15,354 nucleotides of DNA from the NCBI GenBank assembly GCA_031401815.1, contig JANNRW010000277.1, forward strand, positions 1 through 15,354, read 5' to 3'. Position 1 is the first letter of the stretch. The number at the start of each line of letters is the position of its first letter. A program made the translations under genes and the position numbers. Positions 7,204-13,586 of this stretch are shown one piece after another. A model generated the notes under the pieces. It did not search any database and was not told the DNA's origin. It was given only the letters and a program-made list of their open reading frames with translations. This stretch comes from JANNRW01 sp031401815 (GTDB taxonomy: Bacteria; Desulfobacterota; Desulfuromonadia; Geobacterales; DSM-12255).

Positions 7204-7625
7204 GAGTGGAGTTAAATCGTTTCGTGATCTGACTGTTTGGCGTGATAGTGTCAAGCTGATCAAAACTATCTACCAAATTGCCGATAGTTTGCCGAAGTCT
7301 GAAGAGTTCAACCTTAAACAACAACTTAAAAGAGCAGTGATATCGGTTTCGCTGAACATTGCAGAAGGTAAAAACAGAAAAACAGTTAAGGATTTTGCTC
7401 ATTTTCTTACAATGTCCGCAGCTTCTTTAGCAGAGGTTGAGGCAATACTTGCCATATGTGAGGAACTGTTATATCTGGAAAAGCTCGATGCAGTATATGC
7501 CGAGATCCAGAAACTTGGAAGAATGATCAACGCTTTGAAAAGCAAACTTCAGACGAAGGAAGTAATATGAATAAACGATCCTCCGCACTTGAAACTCTCC
7601 GACCCTCCGACCTTCCGACCCTCCA
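7159..7625 (+). mobile_element. Candidate S23 cassette bounded by 28-bp perfect inverted repeats
   Basis: The S23 gene plus its two facing repeat arrays form a compact unit of about 470 bp placed exactly between rfbF and rfbG, which are normally adjacent. In the transcript the two 28-nt arms can pair and enclose the whole S23 coding region, much as 23S rRNA intervening sequences carrying S23 genes end in a stem. No transposase, target duplication or known recombinase site is seen, so mobility is inference only. Confidence 0.4.
7202..7570 (+). CDS. S23-type four-helix-bundle protein (23S rRNA IVS family)
   Basis: The 122-residue protein fits the four-helix-bundle/S23 family (TIGR02436), first known from intervening sequences in 23S rRNA genes and related to the Avd accessory protein of diversity-generating retroelements. 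The signature segments are FRDLTVWRDSVKLIKTIYQIADSLP, QQLKRAVISVSLNIAEGKNR and AASLAEVEAILAICEEL, one per helix. Family members are small, basic and thought to bind nucleic acid; their cellular role is unresolved. Here the gene sits between rfbF and rfbG, framed by opposed arrays of the 8-bp repeat. The left array supplies its ribosome site and part of its start codon. Its stop overlaps the rfbG ATG (ATGA), so rfbG translation is probably coupled to it. It looks like an inserted cassette rather than a pathway enzyme. Confidence 0.92.
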   Translation: MSGVKSFRDLTVWRDSVKLIKTIYQIADSLPKSEEFNLKQQLKRAVISVSLNIAEGKNRKTVKDFAHFLTMSAASLAEVEAILAICEELLYLEKLDAVYAEIQKLGRMINALKSKLQTKEVI

Positions 7626-8721
7626 GCCCTCTTTTTTCTCGGGCAAAAAAATCTTTCTCACCGGTCATACAGGGTTCAAAGGCTCCTGGTTGTCAATCTG
7701 GCTCCACAGTCTTGGCGCAAAAGTAACCGGGTATGCCCTGGCTCCGCCTACAGACCCAAGTCTTTTTGAACTGGCAAGAGTGAGTGAACTGCTGGACTCT
7801 GTGATAGCCGATGTCAGGGATTTCGGCAGACTTTCTTCTGTAATGTCCATGGTTGAACCTGAAATTGTGTTTCACTTGGCCGCTCAGCCACTGGTACGCG
7901 ACTCCTATAAGATTCCGGTTGAAACCTATGCAACAAATGTCATGGGGACAGTGCATCTTCTTGAAGCAGTAAGGGGGTGCCCTTCGGTTAAAGCGGTAGT
8001 AAATGTCACCACGGATAAATGCTACGAAAACCGCGAATGGGTCTGGGGTTACAGAGAGAACGAGCCAATGGGGGGGTATGATCCCTATTCCAACAGCAAA
8101 GGCTGTTCAGAACTGGTAACAGCAGCCTACCGTTCATCCTATTTTACCAACCCTCCAGCCCTCCGACCCTCCGATCCTCCGACCTTCCAACCCTCCGACT
8201 TTCCAGCCGTAGCCACTGCAAGAGCAGGCAATGTTATCGGAGGTGGAGACTGGGCCTGCGACAGGCTTGTACCGGACATTATTCGCGCCATAATGGCCGG
8301 TGAGAAGGTGCAGATACGTAACCCCCATGCCATCAGACCGTGGCAGCATGTTCTGGAGCCACTCTCCGGATATCTACTTCTGGCGCAAAAGCTTTATGAA
8401 GAGGGTACTTCATTTGCCGAAGCCTGGAACTTCGGCCCGGCTGAAGAAGATGCGCAGTCTGTGGAATGGGTAGTCAAAAACCTTTGCGAAAAATGGGGTG
8501 AAGGGGCAGACTATCTTATTGATGTCGGAGACCACCCGCACGAGGCTAACTATCTGAAGCTTGACTGCTCCAAGGCAAGGTCCAGACTTGGCTGGAGTCC
8601 TCGCTGGGATCTTCAGACTGCTCTGCCTTCAATAGTTGACTGGGTAAAGAAATACCTTGATAGAGATGATGTAAGAAAAGTATGTTTGCAGCAGATTGAG
8701 AAGTATGAACAGTGGAGGTAG
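7567..8721 (+). CDS. rfbG: CDP-glucose 4,6-dehydratase with repeat-derived insertions
   Basis: RfbG is an NAD-dependent short-chain dehydrogenase/reductase that converts CDP-glucose to CDP-4-keto-6-deoxyglucose. The Rossmann motif is TGHTGFKGSW (from T32), and the catalytic pair is Y174/K178 in YSNSK, followed by RAGNVIGGGDW. The 384 residues exceed the usual ~360. The excess lies in two repeat-coded segments. Residues 11-22 (LRPSDLPTLQPS) form an N-terminal extension of about 17 residues relative to the remembered Salmonella RfbG. Residues 196-214 lengthen the loop after the substrate helix by about 10 residues. No ATG, GTG or TTG lies between the first repeat and the conserved GKKIFLTGH, so the extension must be translated. 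AAGGAAG upstream and ATGA overlap with S23 fix the start. All catalytic residues are kept, so activity is likely. Confidence 0.95.
   Translation: MNKRSSALETLRPSDLPTLQPSFFSGKKIFLTGHTGFKGSWLSIWLHSLGAKVTGYALAPPTDPSLFELARVSELLDSVIADVRDFGRLSSVMSMVEPEIVFHLAAQPLVRDSYKIPVETYATNVMGTVHLLEAVRGCPSVKAVVNVTTDKCYENREWVWGYRENEPMGGYDPYSNSKGCSELVTAAYRSSYFTNPPALRPSDPPTFQPSDFPAVATARAGNVIGGGDWACDRLVPDIIRAIMAGEKVQIRNPHAIRPWQHVLEPLSGYLLLAQKLYEEGTSFAEAWNFGPAEEDAQSVEWVVKNLCEKWGEGADYLIDVGDHPHEANYLKLDCSKARSRLGWSPRWDLQTALPSIVDWVKKYLDRDDVRKVCLQQIEKYEQWR
7595..7631 (-). repeat. Array B of the 8-bp repeat, inside the rfbG 5' end
   Basis: About four units of TCCGACCY on the + strand (7598-7629: TCCGACCC, TCCGACCT, TCCGACCC, TCCAGCCC), opposite in orientation to array A. 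They are read in frame as the N-terminal extension of RfbG. Bases 7598-7625 are the perfect inverted partner of 7159-7186, so the S23 gene is enclosed by a 28-bp inverted repeat about 410 bp apart. Confidence 0.92.
8152..8208 (-). repeat. Array C of the 8-bp repeat, inside rfbG
   Basis: Seven tandem units on the + strand (TCCAGCCC, TCCGACCC, TCCGATCC, TCCGACCT, TCCAACCC, TCCGACTT, TCCAGCC), same orientation as array B. The array is translated as residues 196-214 of RfbG, with an eight-residue peptide period (RPSDPPTF then QPSDFPAV). It replaces and lengthens the native loop between the YSNSK helix and the RAGNVIGGGDW strand. Confidence 0.92.
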
Positions 8722-8725
8722 GAGT

Positions 8726-8995
8726 ATGCAGGCATTCCGGTTGACACAGAGCGTGTCTGCTGACGGTTATATTCATGTCAGGATTCCGCCAAACTTTACC
8801 GCTAAAACCGTAGAGCTGATTGTTTTACAGGTACCTGATTCAGCTGAAGAGACGGCTTTATTCAGAGTTAACGAACAAAATGCTGAATGGGATATCGACT
8901 ATGATACTTCTGATGCCGGTTTTGCGCAGACAGGACACACCTTTGATCTGCTTGATTACGAATCTGGTGCGGAGGACCCTTTGAAATGGAGATAA
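8726..8995 (+). CDS. Putative antitoxin partner of the PemK/MazF-like domain
   Basis: The 89-residue protein is small and acidic towards the C-terminus. Its first third (QAFRLTQSVSADGYIHVRIPPNF then VELIVLQV) resembles the strand-rich N-terminus of small antitoxins of the type 'K..V.ADG.I.I..P'. The tail (FDLLDYESGAEDPLKW) is the kind of acidic segment that binds a toxin. The ATG at 8726 is chosen because GGAGG (8714-8718) precedes it by 7 bp; an upstream in-frame TTG or ATG would place the start inside rfbG. It ends 10 bp inside the next gene, which begins with a PemK/MazF-like domain, giving the usual antitoxin-toxin order. The antitoxin role rests mainly on this context; no named family is claimed. 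Confidence 0.6.
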   Translation: MQAFRLTQSVSADGYIHVRIPPNFTAKTVELIVLQVPDSAEETALFRVNEQNAEWDIDYDTSDAGFAQTGHTFDLLDYESGAEDPLKWR

Positions 8996-10800
8996 CCGCC
9001 GGAGGGGTTTACTGGGCCGAGATTGCATTTACCGATTCAAAAGAGAAAAAAGTCCGTCCGGTAGTCATCATCGAAATATTGGAGATGGATGATTTCATAT
9101 GCCTGCCACTTACATCCAACCTTTTACGGATGGATGGTTATGATTGTCTGCTTGAACCATCGGATGTTACTGATGGGAAAATACTGCGATCACGAGTAGT
9201 TATTAAAAGAGCCGGTGCTATCCATCGCAAGCTGCTTGCCAGTAAAATCGCTCAACTTACCCCTACAGCATTTGAGAAGGTACAGCGGCATTTTATTCTG
9301 GCAAAAACAGCTAATTTTCACCGTACAGTTCACACCTCATCTGACCGGCTTTATACTCCTGGCGACCGTATACCTTATGCTGGCAGGGTTTTTGATGAAC
9401 AGGAGGTTACGGCTCTTGTTGATTCTTCCCTTGATTTCTGGCTGACAACAGGACGTTACGCCGAGCGGTTTGAAGCTGAGTTTGCCCGATTCCTCGGAGT
9501 TCAGTACTGTTCATTGACGAACTCCGGCTCTTCTGCAAACCTGCTTGCCTTCATGGCTCTTACCTCGCCTAAACTTGGTGATCGCCGGATCAGGCCGGGT
9601 GATGAAGTGATTACAGTAGCAGCAGGATTTCCTACCACTGTTGCTCCGATCATCCAGTATGGTGCTGTTCCGGTTTTTGTCGATGTCTCCTTCCCGACCT
9701 ATAATATCGATGTAACACAGCTGGAACCGGCACTCTCCAAAAAAACCAGGGCGGTCATGGTTGCGCATACACTGGGAAACCCCTTCGACCTGTCCGTTGT
9801 CAAGAGCTTCTGCGACAAGAACAATCTCTGGTTAATCGAAGACAACTGCGACGCCCTTGGCAGCAGATACAGGATGAGGGTCGGAGGGTCTGAAGAACCG
9901 AGGGTCGGAGGGTCGGAGGGTCAGAGGGTCGGCCAACCGGAAGAATCGAGGGTCGGAGGGTCAGAAGAACAGAAGGTCGGAGGGTCAGAGGGTCAGAGGG
10001 TTTGCCAGCCCTCCGACCTTCCAGCCCTCCGGTCTTCCGAATACAAATACACCGGCACTATCGGCCATATCGGCACTTCCAGCTTCTATCCGCCTCATCA
10101 TATGACAATGGGGGAGGGTGGAGCGGTTTATACGAATGACATGCAGCTAAAGCGCCTTGTTGAGTCTTTTCGTGACTGGGGGCGTGACTGCTGGTGCCCG
10201 TCAGGCCGGGACAATACCTGCGGCAACCGCTTCGGCCAGCAGTTCGGCGAGCTGCCTGTTGGTTATGACCACAAATATGTCTACTCCCATTTTGGTTACA
10301 ACCTGAAAGTTACAGATATGCAGGCAGCCATCGGCTGTGCACAACTTGAAAAACTGCCGGGATTCATCGAAGCCCGCAAGCGCAACTGGCAAATATTGCG
10401 AAGCGGCCTTGACGGATTGGAGGACAGATTCATCCTGCCTGAGCCGACCGAAAACTCCGATCCTTCCTGGTTCGGTTTTCTGTTGACCTTAAGGGAAGGT
10501 TCAGGTCTTAGACGCGACCAGCTGGTCAATCATCTTGAAGGGAAGGGGATACAGACCAGGATGCTTTTTGCCGGGAACCTGACAAAGCACCCCTGCTTTG
10601 ACGAGATGAGAAAAAGCGGGAAAGGGTACAGGGTTATTCAGAATACCGGAAGTGCCGACCCTCTGACCCTCCGACCCTCCAGTCCTCTGCCGGTCACAGA
10701 CCGGATCATGAACGATACTTTCTGGGTTGGTGTTTATCCGGGCATGAGTGACAAGATGCTGGAGTTCATGCTAGAGATAATTAAAGATTATTGCCGATAA
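8986..10800 (+). CDS. rfbH: PemK/MazF-like toxin fused to RfbH dehydrase
   Basis: The 604-residue protein has two parts. Residues 1 to about 104 are a PemK/MazF-type ribonuclease domain: GGVYWAEIAF, the catalytic-type R24-P25 in KKVRPVVII, and LPLTSN with T43/S44. The rest is RfbH (E1), CDP-4-keto-6-deoxyglucose 3-dehydrase, which removes the C3 hydroxyl using PMP and a [2Fe-2S] cluster. Expected residues are present: C288, C402, C404, C412 (C-x-C-x7-C for the last three) and H371 in YPPHHMTMGEGG, replacing the PLP lysine of aminotransferases. No ATG, GTG or TTG lies in frame between residue 60 and the RfbH core, so RfbH cannot start alone by normal codons. Repeat-coded segments add 56 residues at 297-352 and about 14 net near 551-570. 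Salmonella RfbH is 437 residues. Both halves look intact; whether the toxin half is active is unknown. Confidence 0.92.
   Translation: MEITAGGVYWAEIAFTDSKEKKVRPVVIIEILEMDDFICLPLTSNLLRMDGYDCLLEPSDVTDGKILRSRVVIKRAGAIHRKLLASKIAQLTPTAFEKVQRHFILAKTANFHRTVHTSSDRLYTPGDRIPYAGRVFDEQEVTALVDSSLDFWLTTGRYAERFEAEFARFLGVQYCSLTNSGSSANLLAFMALTSPKLGDRRIRPGDEVITVAAGFPTTVAPIIQYGAVPVFVDVSFPTYNIDVTQLEPALSKKTRAVMVAHTLGNPFDLSVVKSFCDKNNLWLIEDNCDALGSRYRMRVGGSEEPRVGGSEGQRVGQPEESRVGGSEEQKVGGSEGQRVCQPSDLPALRSSEYKYTGTIGHIGTSSFYPPHHMTMGEGGAVYTNDMQLKRLVESFRDWGRDCWCPSGRDNTCGNRFGQQFGELPVGYDHKYVYSHFGYNLKVTDMQAAIGCAQLEKLPGFIEARKRNWQILRSGLDGLEDRFILPEPTENSDPSWFGFLLTLREGSGLRRDQLVNHLEGKGIQTRMLFAGNLTKHPCFDEMRKSGKGYRVIQNTGSADPLTLRPSSPLPVTDRIMNDTFWVGVYPGMSDKMLEFMLEIIKDYCR
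9874..10041 (+). repeat. Array D of the 8-bp repeat, two-armed, inside rfbH
   Basis: Degenerate GGTCGGAR-type units from about 9876 to 10000 are followed at once by TCCGACCY-type units from about 10005 to 10039, so the array is itself an inverted repeat. AAGGTCGGAGGG (9973-9984) pairs perfectly with CCCTCCGACCTT (10009-10020). It is translated as repeats like RVGGSEGQ, then PSDLPALRSS. Measured by conserved residues, the insertion is 56 codons or 168 bp, equal to 21 units. Confidence 0.9.
10655..10690 (-). repeat. Array E of the 8-bp repeat, inside the rfbH 3' part
   Basis: About four degenerate TCCGACCY-type units on the + strand, translated as ADPLTLRPSSPLP (residues 557-569). They sit between YRV and TDRIMN, where ordinary RfbH has a six-residue link, so about 14 residues are added just before the conserved C-terminal FWVGVYPG segment. 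Confidence 0.85.
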
Positions 10801-10844
10801 TTGATCTTCGATTTAGTCAAATACTTTGTTCAGTCAGGAATCAA

Positions 10845-12626
10845 ATGATAAAGCTTTCAGATTACGTTATCGAGTTTATCTCCCGTCAGGGAGTTAACCA
10901 TGTCTTCGAGTTTATTGGTGGTGCAATTACTCACCTGATTGACTCCATTTATCACCGGACAGATATGGAGTGCGTGTCAGTTCACCACGAGCAGACAGGC
11001 GCTTTTGCAGCTGAGGCTTATGCCCGAATAAACGGAAGGCTGGGCGTTGCCATGGCCACCAGCGGGCCTGGAGCGCTTAATATGGTTACCGGCATCGGCA
11101 GTTGCTGGTTCGATTCTGTACCATGTCTCTTTATCACCGGACAGGTAAATACCTACGAATACAAGTTTGACCGTCCTGTCCGGCAGATAGGATTTCAGGA
11201 GACCGACATCGTCAGTGTGGTCAACTCTCTTACCAAGTATTCAGTACTGGTGACAGATGCAGAATCCATTCGCTACCATCTTGAAAAAGCTGTCTGGCTT
11301 GCCCAGAGCGGTCGTCCTGGCCCGGTGCTGCTGGATATTCCGATGAATATCCAGAGGGCTCAGATTGATCCTGAAACATTGCCGGGTTTCCTTGGCAGTG
11401 AGGAACATGCACTGCTGTCTGTGACTCCTGCTGTCGACATGGTTGCAGTGCAGAAGGTCGTTGACCTGATTGGCAAATCACAACGACCGGTAATCCTTGC
11501 AGGCGGGGGTATTCGAACCGCAGGAGGAGCTGAGGAGCTACAGGCTTTGGTGGAATTCACCGGCATGCCGGTAGTAAGCACCCTGCTCGGTCTGGATGCT
11601 GTTCCGCACGACAATCCTTCTTTCTACGGCATGATCGGAGCTTACGGCAACCGTTACAGTAATATGACTCTGGCAAACTGTGACCTGCTACTGATTCTGG
11701 GAGCGAGACTGGATAGTCGCCAGACCGGCACTCGTCCTGATACTTTTGCTCGCGCAGCCACTAAAATTCATGTTGACATAGATCCGGATGAACTTAATGC
11801 CAAGGTTCAGGTTGATCTCCCACTTCTTGCTGATGTAAGGGAGTTCCTGATTGCCCTTAACAGAGTGTTAAAAGGGAGAAACCGTCCCGATTTGTCATCA
11901 TGGTACCGGATTATAACAAACTTCCGGGAGAGTTATCCGACTTATGCCGACCCTGAAGAGTTCCCCGGAATTGATCCGAATCGTTTCATGGAAATTGCTT
12001 CTGGATGCTCTTCTGAGGGTGATCTCATATGTCTCGATGTCGGTCAGAACCAGATGTGGGCAGGACAGTCGTTCCGTTTGAAGCGAAAGCAGCGAATGCT
12101 CATTTCCGGTGGCATGGGAGCCATGGGTTTTGCTCTGCCAGCAGCTCTTGGAGCAGCAAAAGCTGTAAAAGGTGCTCGTGCAATTGCAATTGCAGGTGAT
12201 GGTGGAATTCAGGTGAACATTCAGGATCTGGATGTCATTGTATCCCATAAGCTCCCTGTGAAAGTAATTGTTATGAACAACCAGTGCCTCGGGATGGTGC
12301 GCCAGTTCCAGGACATGTATTTCGGTGGTCGCCGTCAGTCAACCGTCATTGGTTACGGCTGCCCGGATCTGGTCAGGATTGCTCAGGCATATGGTCTGCC
12401 GGTCTTTACAATTAATTCGCTTGAGCAGGCAGCTTCAATACTGGATGAGGCATTCGCGCTGGATGGTCCGGCATATATTGAAGTTACCATTACTCAGAAC
12501 AGCTGCGTAAATCCCAAGCTGGTGGTAAATCGTCCGATTGAAGACATGTCCCCTCATCTGGATCGTGACGAGTTGGCAAAAGCCATGATTATCGACCTTG
12601 TGGACGAGGGTGAGGTTCCGGATTAG
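10845..12626 (+). CDS. Thiamine-diphosphate enzyme, YerE-like (acetolactate synthase family)
   Basis: The 593-residue protein has the three-domain layout of acetolactate synthases. E49 in VHHEQTGAFAAEAYAR is the cofactor-activating glutamate. The thiamine-diphosphate motif is GDGG from residue 451, ending in N478-N479. In Yersinia pseudotuberculosis VI the homologous flavoprotein YerE adds a two-carbon unit from pyruvate to C4 of CDP-3,6-dideoxy-4-keto-hexose, making yersiniose. The position directly after rfbFGH makes that role more likely than branched-chain amino acid synthesis; a regulatory subunit gene (ilvH/ilvN) is also absent. The frame opens earlier, at 10791, but ATG 10845 has AGGA six bases upstream and matches the usual family start (IKLSDYVIEFI). 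It lies 44 bp after rfbH. The exact product is inferred. Confidence 0.85.
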   Translation: MIKLSDYVIEFISRQGVNHVFEFIGGAITHLIDSIYHRTDMECVSVHHEQTGAFAAEAYARINGRLGVAMATSGPGALNMVTGIGSCWFDSVPCLFITGQVNTYEYKFDRPVRQIGFQETDIVSVVNSLTKYSVLVTDAESIRYHLEKAVWLAQSGRPGPVLLDIPMNIQRAQIDPETLPGFLGSEEHALLSVTPAVDMVAVQKVVDLIGKSQRPVILAGGGIRTAGGAEELQALVEFTGMPVVSTLLGLDAVPHDNPSFYGMIGAYGNRYSNMTLANCDLLLILGARLDSRQTGTRPDTFARAATKIHVDIDPDELNAKVQVDLPLLADVREFLIALNRVLKGRNRPDLSSWYRIITNFRESYPTYADPEEFPGIDPNRFMEIASGCSSEGDLICLDVGQNQMWAGQSFRLKRKQRMLISGGMGAMGFALPAALGAAKAVKGARAIAIAGDGGIQVNIQDLDVIVSHKLPVKVIVMNNQCLGMVRQFQDMYFGGRRQSTVIGYGCPDLVRIAQAYGLPVFTINSLEQAASILDEAFALDGPAYIEVTITQNSCVNPKLVVNRPIEDMSPHLDRDELAKAMIIDLVDEGEVPD

Positions 12627-12627
12627 C

Positions 12628-12641
12628 AGGAGGAAGTTCTG
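12628..12641 (+). promoter_or_regulatory. Ribosome site implying a CTG start
   Basis: AGGAGG at 12628-12633 is a consensus Shine-Dalgarno sequence. Five bases later the only plausible start in frame with the NAD-binding motif is CTG at 12639-12641, followed by SIKKQRIALLGATSHIA. The frame is closed upstream by the TAG of the previous gene at 12624. The next ordinary start, TTG at 12699, would remove the Rossmann motif. Confidence 0.75.
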
Positions 12642-13574
12642 TCCATAAAGAAGCAACGCATAGCGCTCCTTGGCGCAACCAGTCATATTGCCAGGGGATT
12701 GATCGCTTCCTTTATCAGGAGAGATGATTATGAACTGACTCTCTATGCGCGAACTCCCGAGCGTGTGGCAGAGTTTCTTCACTCATTCGGCTCGGTCAAG
12801 GCTGATCTGTTCCCCCTGAATGCTTTTGGCCGCATCGAATGCGACGTCATAATAAACTGTGTCGGTATTGGTGACCCAGGGAGATTACGGGCTGAGGCAG
12901 CTAGCATATTCGAGCTTACCGAAACATGGGATAAGGGGATACTTGACTATCTGCGGGGTCGAACCGAGGCTCTCTATATAAATTTAAGCAGCGGTGCTGC
13001 ATATGGCGGCTCTTTTGAGTATGCGGTTACCGGTGAATCCTGTTCGGTTTTTCCTTTAAATGCACTGACCCCTTCAGATTACTACGGCATAGCAAAGCTT
13101 CATTCAGAGGCCAGACACCGGGCTGCTGCTGATCTGAACATAGTTGATCTCAGGGTTTTCAGCTATTTCAGCCGTTACCTGGAGCTTTCTACAAGATTTC
13201 TGCTGACTGATATTGCCTTATGCATAAAAAGTGGAGAGGAGCTGGTTACTACTCCCGGAGATATCATCCGCGACTATGTAGATCCGGATGACCTCTTTTC
13301 GCTGATAGAGCTCTGTATCAAACAGCGCCGGTTGAATGAAGTATATGATGCCTACAGCAAGAAACCTGTGGGTAAATTCGAGATGCTGGATGAGTTTGTC
13401 GACCGTTTCGGACTCAAATACAGGGTTATGGATATTGAGACAGTTAACGCTACCGGAAATAAAGAGAATTACTACTCCACGAATCACCGTGCCGCCGGGA
13501 TTGGCTATGCACCGGCCCATACCTCGCTGGAAACTCTCTGTACTGAAATGAAAGCTCTTCTGGAAATGGGATGA
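12639..13574 (+). CDS. NAD(P)-dependent sugar reductase/epimerase, possible YerF analogue
   Basis: With a CTG start the protein has 311 residues. It begins with a Rossmann strand and glycine-rich loop (IALLGATSHIAR, G12-A-T-S-H-I-A) and contains the extended short-chain dehydrogenase pair Y149/K153 in YYGIAKLHSEA, after INLSSGAAYGG. In yersiniose synthesis YerF reduces the keto group of the two-carbon branch after YerE has acted. This gene starts 12 bp after the YerE-like gene and is the natural candidate for that step. An alternative is C4 or C2 epimerisation of another sugar. Choosing ATG, GTG or TTG instead of CTG would give a protein lacking the nucleotide-binding loop. The family is sure; the reaction is inferred from the neighbours. 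Confidence 0.8.
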   Translation: MSIKKQRIALLGATSHIARGLIASFIRRDDYELTLYARTPERVAEFLHSFGSVKADLFPLNAFGRIECDVIINCVGIGDPGRLRAEAASIFELTETWDKGILDYLRGRTEALYINLSSGAAYGGSFEYAVTGESCSVFPLNALTPSDYYGIAKLHSEARHRAAADLNIVDLRVFSYFSRYLELSTRFLLTDIALCIKSGEELVTTPGDIIRDYVDPDDLFSLIELCIKQRRLNEVYDAYSKKPVGKFEMLDEFVDRFGLKYRVMDIETVNATGNKENYYSTNHRAAGIGYAPAHTSLETLCTEMKALLEMG

Positions 13575-13586
13575 CAAGGACTGTTG

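Noticed and set aside
7202..7570. Diversity-generating retroelement, because S23 proteins resemble the Avd accessory protein
   Set aside because: No reverse transcriptase gene, and no template/variable repeat pair with adenine-biased differences, is present in the window.
7148..7631. rRNA intervening sequence in a 23S gene
   Set aside because: The flanks are rfbF and rfbG; no rRNA sequence was recognised on either side.
8134..8349. Reverse-strand frames rich in VGGSEG-type repeats within rfbG
   Set aside because: They are the antisense reading of array C, which is open in all frames; no ribosome site or conserved domain.
9874..10041. CRISPR array
   Set aside because: Units are 8 bp tandem copies without unique spacers, translated in frame in rfbH, and no cas genes are nearby.
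10791..10844. ATG 10791 as start of the YerE-like enzyme
   Set aside because: It overlaps the end of rfbH and adds 18 residues not resembling the family; ATG 10845 has its own ribosome site.
12699..13574. TTG 12699 as start of the reductase
   Set aside because: It would delete the glycine-rich NAD-binding loop coded at 12660-12695, and has no ribosome site; CTG 12639 fits better.
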